In this document: piece by piece, positions 1 through 8,386 of the stretch
Layout: each line of letters starts with the position of its first letter
How positions within the stretch are numbered: the first letter of the stretch is position 1
DNA from: Candidatus Cybelea septentrionalis
GTDB taxonomy: Bacteria > Vulcanimicrobiota > Vulcanimicrobiia > Vulcanimicrobiales > Vulcanimicrobiaceae
Direction: 5' to 3'
DNA length: 64,000 nt
Assembly (NCBI GenBank): GCA_003158175.1
Contig: PMHJ01000014.1
Coordinates: forward strand, 55,865 to 119,864
Position numbers and translations under genes: made by a program
Notes under the pieces: generated by a model
Database searches by the model: none
What the model saw: the letters and a program-made list of their open reading frames with translations, nothing else
Told to the model about the DNA's origin: nothing

Positions 1-304
1 TGGCGTCCTCGCTCCAACGGCGCCCACCGTCGGAGCCGTTGGCCCAGACGAAGTTGCCCAGGCGCTCCGTCGTCCGGTAATCGCCGCCGTCCCAATAGCT
101 CTCGGAGGTCCAGACGCCGCCCTTGGCCGATTGCGTCCGTTCAACGCTATGATAGGCGCCGCGCGGCAGCGACCCGGCTGCGTGCCGGGTCAGCGCGAAG
201 AGCTGCGCGATCGAGAGCGTCGACGGCGCATACTGCTCACCGGCATCGGCGATTTGTACGAAGAGCAGCGACAGCGCTACAAGCGACACGCCGAAACGCA
301 ACAT
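1..304 (-). CDS. Secreted protein, N-terminal part only (runs off window)
   Basis: Reading the minus strand from ATG at 302-304 gives about 101 residues without a stop to the window edge. It begins with a short basic start and a hydrophobic signal peptide (LVALSLLFVQIADA). A stretch rich in W, G, D and R follows (GGVWTSESYWDGGDYRTTER). This stretch resembles the N-terminal region of the aspartyl protease-PDZ protein at 32453-34318 (GTGTQWIDLRDGRFAEST, then a YDGRVVWN-type segment), so it is probably a paralogue of that protein; the protease and PDZ parts would lie outside the window. It is divergent from the E1-alpha gene, with 78 bases between the two starts. The signal peptide and open frame are seen directly; the relationship is inference. 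Confidence 0.65.
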   Translation of the reverse strand, partial: MLRFGVSLVALSLLFVQIADAGEQYAPSTLSIAQLFALTRHAAGSLPRGAYHSVERTQSAKGGVWTSESYWDGGDYRTTERLGNFVWANGSDGGRRWSEDA

Positions 305-382
305 GCTGCTTCTTTCAATCAGTGCGGTGGCCGCCACTGCCTGGCGCAGGATTTTGCCGCACATAGCCAAGTAGGAGCAGCA

Positions 383-1417
383 GTGGCCATTAAGCCGGAA
401 GCGCAATCGAAGGTCTCCTTGGAGCGTCACGGGCTGACGGACGAGCAGCTCGTCGCGATCTTCCGCACGATGCTCATGCAGCGCACCCTCGAAAACCGGG
501 GCTTTCAGCTGAATCGCCAAGGGAAGATTCCGTTTGCATCCGCGAGCGAAGGGCACGAGGCGGTGCAAGCCGGAGCCGCCATGGCCTTCGAGCGTGGCAA
601 AGATATCCTCGTGCCCTATTACCGCGATCTCGGGCTGGCGCTGGGAATCGGCCTGACGCCGTATGAAGTGCTCCTGTCGCTCTTCGCGCGCGCAGCCGAT
701 CACTCGGCGGGACGGCAGTTTCCGCATCACTACGCCAGCCGGCGTCTGGGCCTTCACACAATCAGCTCGATAATCGCGGCGCAGCTGCCGCATGCCGTCG
801 GCGCTGCGTTCGCGCTGCACTATCGCGGCGAGGCCGGCCGAACGGTCCTCACGACCTTTGGCGACGGAGCGACGAGCGAAGGCGAGTGGCACGAATCGGT
901 CAACTTCGCCGCGGTGCATAAGCTCCCGATCGTTTTTCTCTGCGAGAACAACGAATGGGCGATCTCGACGCCGCTCTCAAAGCAGATGGGCCAGCCCGAC
1001 GTCGTTAAGCGCGCCGAAGGTTACGGACTGCCCGGAGCCGCCGTGGACGGAATGGATCCCGTCGCCTGCTACGCTGCGGTCGGCGCAGCGATGCAGCGGG
1101 CTCGCTCGGGACGCGGCCCGACTTTGGTGGAAGCCAAATGCTATCGCTTTCTTTCGCACACGACGGATGACGACGATCGCACGTACCGTTCGCCCGACGA
1201 GGTCCGGGCGCGCCGCAAAGACGACCCCGTCCCATGCTTCGAGCGCCTCCTGGTCGAGTACGCCGTCCTGAGCGCCGAGCAGGTGGAAGCATTGAAGCGT
1301 GGCGTCCTCGAAGAGACCAACGATGCCACGGACCGGGCCGAAGCGATGGCCTATCCGGACGCAGCCGACCTCTATGAGAAGGTCTATGCTGAGGGCTGGG
1401 AACCGTGGACCCTATAA
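383..1417 (+). CDS. 2-oxoacid dehydrogenase E1 component, alpha subunit (copy 1)
   Basis: Thiamine-diphosphate subunit of a pyruvate or branched-chain 2-oxoacid dehydrogenase; it decarboxylates the 2-oxoacid and passes the acyl group to lipoylated E2. The ThDP motif is visible as GDGATSEGEWHE followed by CENNEW, and the conserved loop as YRFLSHTTDDDDRTYR. The open frame extends upstream to 131, but that part looks non-coding. GTG at 383 has AGGAG at 373-377 and gives a 344-residue protein that aligns end to end with its neighbour. It is followed after 20 bases by a second E1-alpha gene and then by E1-beta and E2, so it is first in the operon. Substrate cannot be assigned from sequence; no E3 gene is present. 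Confidence 0.9.
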   Translation: MAIKPEAQSKVSLERHGLTDEQLVAIFRTMLMQRTLENRGFQLNRQGKIPFASASEGHEAVQAGAAMAFERGKDILVPYYRDLGLALGIGLTPYEVLLSLFARAADHSAGRQFPHHYASRRLGLHTISSIIAAQLPHAVGAAFALHYRGEAGRTVLTTFGDGATSEGEWHESVNFAAVHKLPIVFLCENNEWAISTPLSKQMGQPDVVKRAEGYGLPGAAVDGMDPVACYAAVGAAMQRARSGRGPTLVEAKCYRFLSHTTDDDDRTYRSPDEVRARRKDDPVPCFERLLVEYAVLSAEQVEALKRGVLEETNDATDRAEAMAYPDAADLYEKVYAEGWEPWTL

Positions 1418-1437
1418 CCCGCGCAATAGGAAGAACG

Positions 1438-2466
1438 ATGGCTACGACGGATTTACGAACGGGAAGTCTCGAGCGTCACGGATTGAGCGACGAGCAGTTG
1501 CGCGATATGTTTCGCAACATGCTTCTGCAGCGGCAGCTCGACAATCGCGGATTTCAGCTCAACCGGCAAGGCAAGGTTCCCTTTGCGCTGGGCAGCGAAG
1601 GGCACGAAGCGTTGCAAGCCGGCGCCGCAATGGCCTTCAATCGCGGGGGTGACATTCTCGCTCCCTACTATCGCGATCTCGGCCTGTGCTTGGGCATCGG
1701 ACTCTCGCCGTTCGAAATCCTGCTCTCGATCTTCGCACGAGCGGAAGATCACAACGGCGGACGACAGTTCCCCAATCACTATTCTTCAAAAGCTGCGGGT
1801 CTGATGTCGTTCTCGTCGATTCTCGCGGCGCATCTGCCGCATGCCGTCGGTGCCGCTTTCGCGATCCAGTATCGCGGAGAGACTGGGCGCGCCGTCTTGG
1901 CAACCTGCGGCGACGGAACGACGAGCGAGGGCGAGTGGCACGAATCCATGAACTTCGCCGCCGTTCACAAGCTGCCGTTCGTTATGCTGGTCGAAAACAA
2001 TGAGTGGGCGATCTCGACGCCGCTGGAAAAACAAATGGCGCAGCCCGAGATTTGGAAGCGCGCGGCCGGGTACGGAATGCCCGGGCGGCGTTTCAACGGC
2101 TTCGATCCGATCGAAACCTATGCGGCGGTGAAAGAAGCGATGGACCGCGCGCGCGCGGGAGAAGGCCCGACGCTCGTTGAGGGGACCTGCTACCGCTACC
2201 TCGCCCATTCGACCGACGATAACGATCTCACGTATCGCACGCGCGAGGCCGTGCAGGAACGGCGCAAAGACGACCCGGTGCCGGCCTTCGAAGCGGTGCT
2301 GCTCGAGCATGGCATCGTAACTCCCCAGGACGTCGCAGCGATGCGCAAAGACGTCTTGCATGAAACGAACGAAGCGACGGATGCGGCGGAGGCGCTGCCC
2401 TATCCCGAACCCACCGATCTTTACAAACACGTCTACGAAGGAGCGTGGGAACCGTGGCAGTCGTAA
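1438..2466 (+). CDS. 2-oxoacid dehydrogenase E1 component, alpha subunit (copy 2)
   Basis: Second E1-alpha gene, strongly similar to copy 1 throughout (LERHGLSDEQL near the start; ThDP motif GDGTTSEGEWHE then VENNEW; loop YRYLAHSTDDNDLTYR). ATG at 1438 is preceded by TAGGAAGA and gives 342 residues; an upstream in-frame start at 1405 would overlap copy 1 and is less likely. Its 3' end overlaps the E1-beta start, which argues that this copy is the translationally coupled partner of beta. The two copies are an old tandem duplication: both keep the cofactor motif, so both could be active, possibly with different substrate ranges sharing one beta subunit. Confidence 0.92.
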   Translation: MATTDLRTGSLERHGLSDEQLRDMFRNMLLQRQLDNRGFQLNRQGKVPFALGSEGHEALQAGAAMAFNRGGDILAPYYRDLGLCLGIGLSPFEILLSIFARAEDHNGGRQFPNHYSSKAAGLMSFSSILAAHLPHAVGAAFAIQYRGETGRAVLATCGDGTTSEGEWHESMNFAAVHKLPFVMLVENNEWAISTPLEKQMAQPEIWKRAAGYGMPGRRFNGFDPIETYAAVKEAMDRARAGEGPTLVEGTCYRYLAHSTDDNDLTYRTREAVQERRKDDPVPAFEAVLLEHGIVTPQDVAAMRKDVLHETNEATDAAEALPYPEPTDLYKHVYEGAWEPWQS

Positions 2467-3461
2467 GCAGTGCAAACTCGACGGTGATGAACAACGTCGA
2501 GGCGGTTCGCGCGACGCTCTACGAAGCGATGAAGAACGACGAGCGAACGGTGATCCTCGGCGAGGACGTCGGCGCGCGCGGTAACGTCTTCTTGATCACG
2601 AAGGACTTCATTGGCGAGTTCGGGGAGCGGCGCGTCATCGATACGCCGATCGCCGAGGCTTCGATCGTCGGGATCGCGGTCGGAATGGCGATGGAAGGCT
2701 TGCGTCCGATTGCAGAGATTCAGTTCGCCGACTTCATCTATCCTTCGTTCAACCAGATCGTCGGCGAGGCCGCGAAAATACGCTATCGCTCCAATGGAGA
2801 GTATACCTGTCCGCTCGTGATTCGCACGCCCTACGGTGGCGGCGTACGCGGAGCCCTCTCTCACTCGGTCTCCATCGAAGCACTCTTCTATCACGTTCCC
2901 GGTCTAAAAATCGTCGCGCCTTCATTTCCCGACGACGTAAAAGGTCTGCTCAACGCCGCGATCGACGATCCGGATCCCGTGCTCTTTTTGGAGCATAAGA
3001 AAACGTACCGGCTGATCAAAGGCGAAGTGCCCGACGGCCATTACACGATTCCGCTCGGTAAGGCCAACGTTCGCAAGGCGGGCACGCAGTTGACCGTCGT
3101 GTCCTACGGGCTCTATCTGCACTGGGCGCTCGAAGCGGCCCAACGCTTACAGGAAGAGAACCTGTCTGTCGAGGTGATCGATCTCCGATCGATTCGCCCG
3201 ATGGACAAGACGGCGATTCTCAATAGCGTCGAGAAGACGCGCAAGCTTCTAATCGTTCATGAAGACAACAAGTTTGGCGGCATCGGCGCAGAAATCAGCG
3301 CCATGGTGGCCGAAGAGGCGCTCTTTTCACTCGACTCGCCGATCCGGCGTCTTTGCGGCCCGGACGTGCCCTCGATGGGCTACGCCTTGCCGCTCGAGGA
3401 AGAGTTCATGTCGTCGCCTGCTGAAATGGCTGACGCAATGCGCGCAATGGTGAAGTTCTAA
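2454..3461 (+). CDS. 2-oxoacid dehydrogenase E1 component, beta subunit
   Basis: Transketolase-type beta subunit that forms the E1 heterotetramer with alpha. Visible family features are the early GEDVGARGN segment, the DTPIAEASIVGIAVGMA block, the conserved EIQFADF.YPSFNQIV region and a C-terminal transketolase domain (SYGLYLHWAL, VIDLRSIRPMD). GTG at 2454 lies about 10 bases after AAGGAG (2438-2443); GTG at 2445 and ATG at 2487 are alternatives. The chosen start overlaps the end of E1-alpha copy 2 by 13 bases. It is followed after 2 bases by E2, so the three are translated as one unit. About 335 residues, normal for the family. Confidence 0.9.
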   Translation: MAVVSSANSTVMNNVEAVRATLYEAMKNDERTVILGEDVGARGNVFLITKDFIGEFGERRVIDTPIAEASIVGIAVGMAMEGLRPIAEIQFADFIYPSFNQIVGEAAKIRYRSNGEYTCPLVIRTPYGGGVRGALSHSVSIEALFYHVPGLKIVAPSFPDDVKGLLNAAIDDPDPVLFLEHKKTYRLIKGEVPDGHYTIPLGKANVRKAGTQLTVVSYGLYLHWALEAAQRLQEENLSVEVIDLRSIRPMDKTAILNSVEKTRKLLIVHEDNKFGGIGAEISAMVAEEALFSLDSPIRRLCGPDVPSMGYALPLEEEFMSSPAEMADAMRAMVKF

Positions 3462-3463
3462 GC

Positions 3464-4744
3464 ATGGCAACGACGATAACGATGCCGCAGCTGGGTGAAA
3501 CCGTCACCGAAGGCACCGTGGCACAATGGCTCAAGAGCGTCGGCGATTCGGTCGACAAGTACGAAGACTTCGTCGAGGTTTCGACCGATAAAGTCAACGC
3601 GGGCGTTCCGTCGCCGGTTACGGGAACGATTCGCGAGTTATTGGTCAAGGAAGGCGAGACGGTCGCTACTGGAACGCCGATCGCCGTGATCGACGAAGCC
3701 GGAGCGGCGAAGAGCGCCGCGACCGAGCCACCCGCCGCAACTGCCGCGTCCGCTCCAGTTGCGCCCATTGCTGCTGTGCCCGCTGCGCCGGCCGTTTCCT
3801 CACCCAACGGCGCGCCGGCCGCCGCCGGCTCGGAGAGCGTCGAAAGTGAGAGCGCCTTGCGCGGTGCTTCGCCGGCGGTTCGACGGCTGGCCCGCGAGCA
3901 TCGCATCGACATTCGCGCGATCAAAGGGAGCGGTTCGAACGGGCGCGTCACCGCCGACGACGTGCTCGCGGCCGTCACTGCGGCGCCTTCGTCGCCGGCG
4001 ACGCGAACCTCGACCTACGCACAACCGATCCCGGGAAGCACGGTTACGCTCACGCAGGCTCGCCGGATCATCGCCGAACGCATGGTCGAAAGCAAGCATA
4101 CGGCGCCGCACGCATGGTCGATGGTCGAGGTCGACGTCACGGACGTTTGGAGCTGGCGCGTGCGCGAAAAGGACCGCTTCGAACGCGAGAGCGGCTACAA
4201 GCTCACACTGCTGCCCTTCTTCATTCGCGCGGTCGTCGAGTCGCTGGCCGCCTTTCCGTTGATGAACGCCCGCTTCGTGCCGGCGAGCGGTTCGGGCCAA
4301 CCGAGCATCTACGTAAACGCCGAAGTAAATGTCGGCATCGCGATCGGACTGGCTACCAATCTCGTCGTCCCGGTTATCAGGCGCGCCGACAAGCTTTCCA
4401 TCAAGGGCATTGCGCTCGCAGCGGGCGAGCTCATCGAAAAGGCCCGGAAAGGCAAGCTCGGCGTCGACGATCTCGCCGGCGGCACGTTCACCGTCAACAA
4501 CAACGGCGCGAACGGCTCCTGGGCCTCCGCGCCAATCATCAACGGCGGTCAAGCCGGGATCGTCACCATGGAAGCCGTCGTCAAGAAGCTCGTCGTGCGC
4601 GACGACGACTCGCTCGCAATCCGGCGTATGATGAACTCGTGCCTGTCACTCGACCATCGCGTTGTCGACGGTTATGTCGCCAGCGGTTTCCTCGCCGACC
4701 TCAAGCAGCGCTTGGAGCGCATGGGCCCGCAAGGAGATCTGTAG
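3464..4744 (+). CDS. Dihydrolipoamide acyltransferase (E2)
   Basis: Core acyltransferase of the 2-oxoacid dehydrogenase complex. The N-terminal lipoyl domain (about residues 1-77) carries the lipoylation motif VSTDKVNAGV with the modified Lys. An Ala/Pro-rich linker follows (about 85-125), then the peripheral-subunit-binding domain (PAVRRLAREHRIDI, about 134-168), which recruits E1 or E3. The catalytic domain fills the C-terminal half, with DHRVVDG holding the active-site His and Asp near residue 400. One lipoyl domain and 426 residues are typical of BCKDH-type E2. E3 is not in this window and would be supplied from elsewhere. Confidence 0.95.
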   Translation: MATTITMPQLGETVTEGTVAQWLKSVGDSVDKYEDFVEVSTDKVNAGVPSPVTGTIRELLVKEGETVATGTPIAVIDEAGAAKSAATEPPAATAASAPVAPIAAVPAAPAVSSPNGAPAAAGSESVESESALRGASPAVRRLAREHRIDIRAIKGSGSNGRVTADDVLAAVTAAPSSPATRTSTYAQPIPGSTVTLTQARRIIAERMVESKHTAPHAWSMVEVDVTDVWSWRVREKDRFERESGYKLTLLPFFIRAVVESLAAFPLMNARFVPASGSGQPSIYVNAEVNVGIAIGLATNLVVPVIRRADKLSIKGIALAAGELIEKARKGKLGVDDLAGGTFTVNNNGANGSWASAPIINGGQAGIVTMEAVVKKLVVRDDDSLAIRRMMNSCLSLDHRVVDGYVASGFLADLKQRLERMGPQGDL

Positions 4745-4749
4745 CCTAA

Positions 4750-5115
4750 CTGCAAATCCGCAAGCAGTTCCGCTTCGAAGCCGCACACGTCCTGCCGTTC
4801 CATCCCGGAAAGTGCGCGCGCATGCACGGACACTCATACCGTCTGGAAGTCGCCATCAGCGGGCCGGTCCAAACGCAAGGGCCGACGCGAGGCATGGTCG
4901 AGGATTTCGATGAAATCGAACGCATCGTCGCCGAACGCATCGTCGATCGGCTCGACCACCAAAACCTCAACGACATCGTCGAAAACCCAACCGCGGAGAA
5001 CTTGCTCCTTTGGATCTGGCAACATCTTGCGAACGACTTGCCCGGGTTGGACGAACTCGTATTATGGGAAACGACAACCGCCTGCGCCATCCTCCGCAAA
5101 TCAATGTCATCCTGA
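4750..5115 (+). CDS. queD: QueD-like 6-carboxytetrahydropterin synthase (apparent CTG start)
   Basis: Converts dihydroneopterin triphosphate to 6-carboxytetrahydropterin in queuosine/7-deazapurine synthesis. The Zn-binding and catalytic residues are all visible: FRFEAAH (first Zn His), then CARMHGH (catalytic Cys and the HxH Zn pair). About 121 residues, normal for QueD. The first ATG in frame (4822) lies inside the CARMHGH motif and would remove the Cys and the first His, so the true start must be upstream. The frame is closed by a stop at 4747-4749, leaving only CTG 4750 or ATC 4756; AAGGAG at 4731-4736 lies somewhat far upstream. The gene sits between E2 and queE. The family call is firm; the start codon is inference. 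Confidence 0.85.
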   Translation: MQIRKQFRFEAAHVLPFHPGKCARMHGHSYRLEVAISGPVQTQGPTRGMVEDFDEIERIVAERIVDRLDHQNLNDIVENPTAENLLLWIWQHLANDLPGLDELVLWETTTACAILRKSMSS

Positions 5116-5711
5116 GCCGGTCGAAGGATGGGCGTCTGCTTCAACTAGCTGAGATCTTCTACAGCATTCAAGGCGAGGGGATGTGGACTGGGACGCCGGC
5201 AGTCTTCGTGCGCCTGGCGGGCTGCAATCTTGCGTGTGATTTCTGCGACACGGACTATTCGACGAAGTCTTTCGCGAGCGTTCACGACGTCGTCGAGAAG
5301 GTGCGTGAAACCGGTGGGGATTGTCCGATGGTGATCCTCACCGGCGGCGAGCCGTTCGCGCAGTCCGAGACGCCGGCGCTCGTTGAGGCATTGCGGCGCG
5401 ACGGCCGGCGCGTGCACATCGAATCGAACGGAACGATCTATTCCGACCTGCCGGACGACGTTTGGCTTTGCGTCTCGCCGAAGGAGCGCGTGGATCCTCG
5501 CATGGCGGCGCGCGCGAATGAAGCGAAGTTGATCGTTGACGAACGTGTGCCTGAGGAACACTTGCCGCTCTTTGCCGATAAACCGACGATCCTGTTGCAG
5601 CCAGAAGGCAACAAACCTGCGAACGTTGCGATCGCGCTCGAGTACGCGAAGGCACACCCGCAGCGTTTTCGCCTGTCGCTGCAAACCCACAAATTTATCG
5701 GCGTACCGTGA
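5064..5711 (+). CDS. queE: 7-carboxy-7-deazaguanine synthase QueE (radical SAM)
   Basis: Radical SAM enzyme turning 6-carboxytetrahydropterin into 7-carboxy-7-deazaguanine, the step after QueD. Seen: LAEIFYSIQGEG substrate region, the cluster motif GCNLACDFCDT (CxxxCxxC), and TGGEPF for SAM. The start is unclear: ATG 5064 is used here, and ATG 5010 is another in-frame choice. Both lie inside queD, and the segment just before LAEIFYS is encoded by a copy of the dispersed repeat (5106-5130), which translates as VILSRSKDG. The N-terminal 30 or so residues are therefore probably not ancestral. The 3' end overlaps mqnB by 4 bases (GTGA). Confidence 0.88.
   Translation: MGNDNRLRHPPQINVILSRSKDGRLLQLAEIFYSIQGEGMWTGTPAVFVRLAGCNLACDFCDTDYSTKSFASVHDVVEKVRETGGDCPMVILTGGEPFAQSETPALVEALRRDGRRVHIESNGTIYSDLPDDVWLCVSPKERVDPRMAARANEAKLIVDERVPEEHLPLFADKPTILLQPEGNKPANVAIALEYAKAHPQRFRLSLQTHKFIGVP
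5106..5130 (+). repeat. Dispersed repeat copy 1 (TCATCCTGAGC..GTCGAAGGAT)
   Basis: One of six copies in the window of a short repeat with core TCATCCTGAGC, a few variable bases, then GTCGAAGGA. Here it spans the queD stop codon (TGA 5113-5115 lies inside it) and encodes part of the QueE N-terminus. Confidence 0.8.
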
Positions 5712-6322
5712 TTCTGCTCGCCTGCGCCGTCGAGAAGGAGTTCGCGTTTTGGCAGCCTCGCGCCGGGGTTGAAACGCTGGTGATGGGCGTCGGCCCCGTT
5801 GAAGCCGCCTCTGCGATCGCTGCGGCACTCGCCGCGCGGCGCTACGCCCTCGTCGTGAACGCGGGACTTGGCGGCGCTTTCGAGGGCGCCGCGCTGATCG
5901 GCGATGGCGTCGCGATCGCCGAGGATGCGATGGAGATATCGCTCGAGGACGGCACACCATTGAATCTGCCGCGCGGCGAGCGGACCGTCGAGAAGGCGCG
6001 CTCGGAGCCGTCGCTCGTTGCGGGACTGCGAGCCAAAGGCTTTCCAGTGCTGCGCGGCATCACCGTCGCGCGCGTGACCTCGACGGAGGAGACGGCACGG
6101 CGCCTCGCCGCGTCGTGCGGCGCAGGCGTGGAATCCATGGAGGGCTTCGCGGCATTGCGGGCCGCACAGCGCGCCGGCGTTCCCGCAATCGAAGTGCGCG
6201 GCATCTCGAACCGCTGCGGCGCGCGGGAATCGAGCGGTTGGGATTTTGCCGCCGGCATAGCGGGCCTAGCCCGCATTTCGAACGCTTTGTTCGACCTGTG
6301 CGATGGTATAAAGGACTCCTGA
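5708..6322 (+). CDS. mqnB: Futalosine hydrolase MqnB
   Basis: Nucleoside phosphorylase-fold enzyme that releases hypoxanthine from futalosine in the alternative menaquinone pathway. Seen: short N-terminal strand with ACAVEKEF, the GVGPVEAA nucleobase-site region, VVNAGLGGAF, the GVESMEGFA segment typical of this fold, and a C-terminal RGISN block. 204 residues, as expected for MqnB. GTG at 5708 overlaps the queE stop by 4 bases, and its own stop overlaps the mqnD start by 1 base, so translation is coupled. The adjoining mqnD supports the MqnB assignment over a general adenosylhomocysteine nucleosidase. Confidence 0.88.
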   Translation: MILLACAVEKEFAFWQPRAGVETLVMGVGPVEAASAIAAALAARRYALVVNAGLGGAFEGAALIGDGVAIAEDAMEISLEDGTPLNLPRGERTVEKARSEPSLVAGLRAKGFPVLRGITVARVTSTEETARRLAASCGAGVESMEGFAALRAAQRAGVPAIEVRGISNRCGARESSGWDFAAGIAGLARISNALFDLCDGIKDS

Positions 6323-7161
6323 TGGCTCCTTGTACGCTCGCCTATTCGCCCTGCCCGAACGATACCTACATCTTCGGGGCGCTGACCAACGGCCTGCTCG
6401 ATGGTGCTCCCGAGGTGCGCGCTCACTTGGCCGACATCGAAGAACTCAATAATGCAGCGGCAAGTTCGCAGTTCGAGCTGACGAAGGTCAGTTACGGCGC
6501 AATCCCGTTTCTGATGGATCGGTATCGCATTCTTCCTTCGGGCGGCGCTCTGGGGCGAGGGTGCGGGCCGCTGCTGGTCGCGCGTCCGGCGGGATCGCCG
6601 CAGCTCTTCAGCGATTTCGCGCGGAAGCGCATCGCGATTCCCGGCGAGCGCACGACCGCCTTTATGTTGCTTCAACTCGCGCTGGGTTCGCGGCCCAAGA
6701 GCGTCCAGATGCGCTTCGATCGCATCGTCGATGCCGTCGCAAACGGTGAAGTCGATGCCGGGCTCATCATTCACGAATCCCGCTTCACCTACCGGGACGC
6801 CGGGTTGATCTCCATTGCGGATTTGGGCGAATGGTGGGAGACGATGACGCTCTTACCGGTGCCGCTCGGCGCGATCCTTGTGCGCAACGATATCGGCGAC
6901 GACGAAGCGAAGCGGCTGAACTCGGCGATTCGCCGCAGTCTCGCCTTCGCGCGAGAAGACGAAGACGCGGTCATGCCCTTCGTGAGAGAGCATGCCGTCG
7001 AGATGAGCGACGAGGTGATGAAGTCGCACATCGAGCTCTACGTCAACGGATTCAGCGACGATCTCGGCCATGACGGAAGGGAAGCCGTGCACGCACTCTT
7101 TGCGCGCGCGCACGATGCCGGCATTCTGCACCGTCAAGCGGAGGCGGTCTTTGCGACGTAG
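6322..7161 (+). CDS. mqnD: 1,4-dihydroxy-6-naphthoate synthase MqnD
   Basis: Periplasmic-binding-protein fold enzyme that converts cyclic dehypoxanthinyl futalosine to 1,4-dihydroxy-6-naphthoate, a later step of the same pathway as mqnB. Seen: the diagnostic start LAYSPCPNDTYIFGAL, ELTKVSYGAIPF, GGALGRGCGPLL, and DAGLIIHESRFTY. 279 residues. ATG 6322 has AAGGA at 6311-6315 and overlaps the mqnB stop (TGATG). mqnA, mqnC and mqnE are not in the window. The presence of this route means the organism makes menaquinone without the classical Men pathway, at least for these steps. Confidence 0.93.
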   Translation: MAPCTLAYSPCPNDTYIFGALTNGLLDGAPEVRAHLADIEELNNAAASSQFELTKVSYGAIPFLMDRYRILPSGGALGRGCGPLLVARPAGSPQLFSDFARKRIAIPGERTTAFMLLQLALGSRPKSVQMRFDRIVDAVANGEVDAGLIIHESRFTYRDAGLISIADLGEWWETMTLLPVPLGAILVRNDIGDDEAKRLNSAIRRSLAFAREDEDAVMPFVREHAVEMSDEVMKSHIELYVNGFSDDLGHDGREAVHALFARAHDAGILHRQAEAVFAT

Positions 7162-8374
7162 CCGGTTTCTCGCGGGAACGGCTGCACTCGCTGCCGCAAG
7201 CACGGCGCGTGCAAACGCCGAGGCGTTACCACCGGCGCGGATCGAACTGGGCGATGACGTCTTCTTACGCCGCGCCTGGCGCGAGCTTGACGGGCGGACG
7301 ATCGGCTTGATCGCCAATCAAAGCGGCGTTACCTCGCGGCTCGAATCGATCGTTGACGCGAGCATCCGTCACGGAGGTATTCGCGTGAAGGCGATCTATT
7401 CGCCAGAGCACGGCTTTCGCGGAGATCGAAATGCCGGCGCCTCCGTCGGTTCTTACGTCGATCCCGAGACGCACCTTCCCGTGTACAGTCTTTACGGCGC
7501 ATCCCGTCACCCCAGCGCTGCAATGCTCGATGGAGTCGACGTGCTCGCCTTCGACATCCAAGACGTCGGCTCGCGCGCCTACACCTACGTCTCGACGATG
7601 GCGTATGCGATGCAGAGCGCGAAGCAATACGATAAAGAGTTTTGGGTTTTCGACCGGCCCAATCCGATCGGCGGAACGATCGAGGGCCCCGTTCTGAAAC
7701 CCGCCTTCGAATCGTTCATCGGGCTCTATCCCATTCCGATGCGCCATGGAATGACCGTCGGCGAGCTGGCCGCACTCTTCAACGACCATTTCGGTATCGG
7801 CGCGCGGCTTCGCGTCGTACGAATGAACGGCTGGCAGCGCTCGATGATCTGGCCCGACACCGGGCTCCAGTGGGTTCAAACCTCGCCGAACATTCCGGAT
7901 TGGCTAACGACCTTCGCCTACGTCGGCACCGGACTGCTCGACAGCGCAGGCATCAACAACGGCAGCGGATTCACCAAGCCGTTCTTGCTGGCCGGAGCTC
8001 CCGGCATCGAAGGAACGAAGCTGGCGGCGCACTTGAACTCACGCGACCTGCCCGGAGTATGGTTCAGGCCGGCGGCGTGGGCGCCGATGGTCGGCTTCTG
8101 GAAGGACAAAGAGCTTGCCGGCGTCGAGCTAATGATCTTCGATCCGCATCGCTTTGTCGCCGTACGAACCGCCGTCGAGATTCTCGTTGCGGTGCGCGAT
8201 CTTTTTCCCCACGCGATCGATATCGCAAGCGTTTCGCAGATGGACCGCGACTGGGGCACCGACTCGATCCGACAGAGCCTATTGGCGGACAGGAATCCCG
8301 CAGAGATTCTCGGCCAATGGTCCGACAGCGTCGCGCGGTTCGACTCGCTGCGCCGAAGGTATCTTCTGTACTAG
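7151..8374 (+). CDS. NamZ-type exo-beta-N-acetylmuramidase (DUF1343), Tat-exported
   Basis: The DUF1343/NamZ family removes N-acetylmuramic acid from the ends of peptidoglycan fragments. Seen: IGLIANQSGVT, IYSPEHGFRGD, LPVYSLYG, FDIQDVGSRAYTY, FDRPNPIGG, and NNGSGFTKPF, all in family order. TTG at 7151 is chosen because GGAGG lies 6 bases upstream and the protein then opens with LRRSRFLAG followed by an Ala-rich hydrophobic stretch, a twin-arginine signal. That makes a 407-residue protein exported folded. The start overlaps the mqnD stop by 11 bases. The role is probably cell-wall recycling or use of foreign peptidoglycan. Confidence 0.9.
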   Translation: MRRSRFLAGTAALAAASTARANAEALPPARIELGDDVFLRRAWRELDGRTIGLIANQSGVTSRLESIVDASIRHGGIRVKAIYSPEHGFRGDRNAGASVGSYVDPETHLPVYSLYGASRHPSAAMLDGVDVLAFDIQDVGSRAYTYVSTMAYAMQSAKQYDKEFWVFDRPNPIGGTIEGPVLKPAFESFIGLYPIPMRHGMTVGELAALFNDHFGIGARLRVVRMNGWQRSMIWPDTGLQWVQTSPNIPDWLTTFAYVGTGLLDSAGINNGSGFTKPFLLAGAPGIEGTKLAAHLNSRDLPGVWFRPAAWAPMVGFWKDKELAGVELMIFDPHRFVAVRTAVEILVAVRDLFPHAIDIASVSQMDRDWGTDSIRQSLLADRNPAEILGQWSDSVARFDSLRRRYLLY

Positions 8375-8386
8375 GCTCCTGAACAA

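Noticed and set aside
131..382. Upstream extension of the first E1-alpha gene
   Set aside because: It reads as Arg/Gln-rich sequence, overlaps the divergent secreted gene, and lacks family similarity; the GTG at 383 has a good ribosome site.
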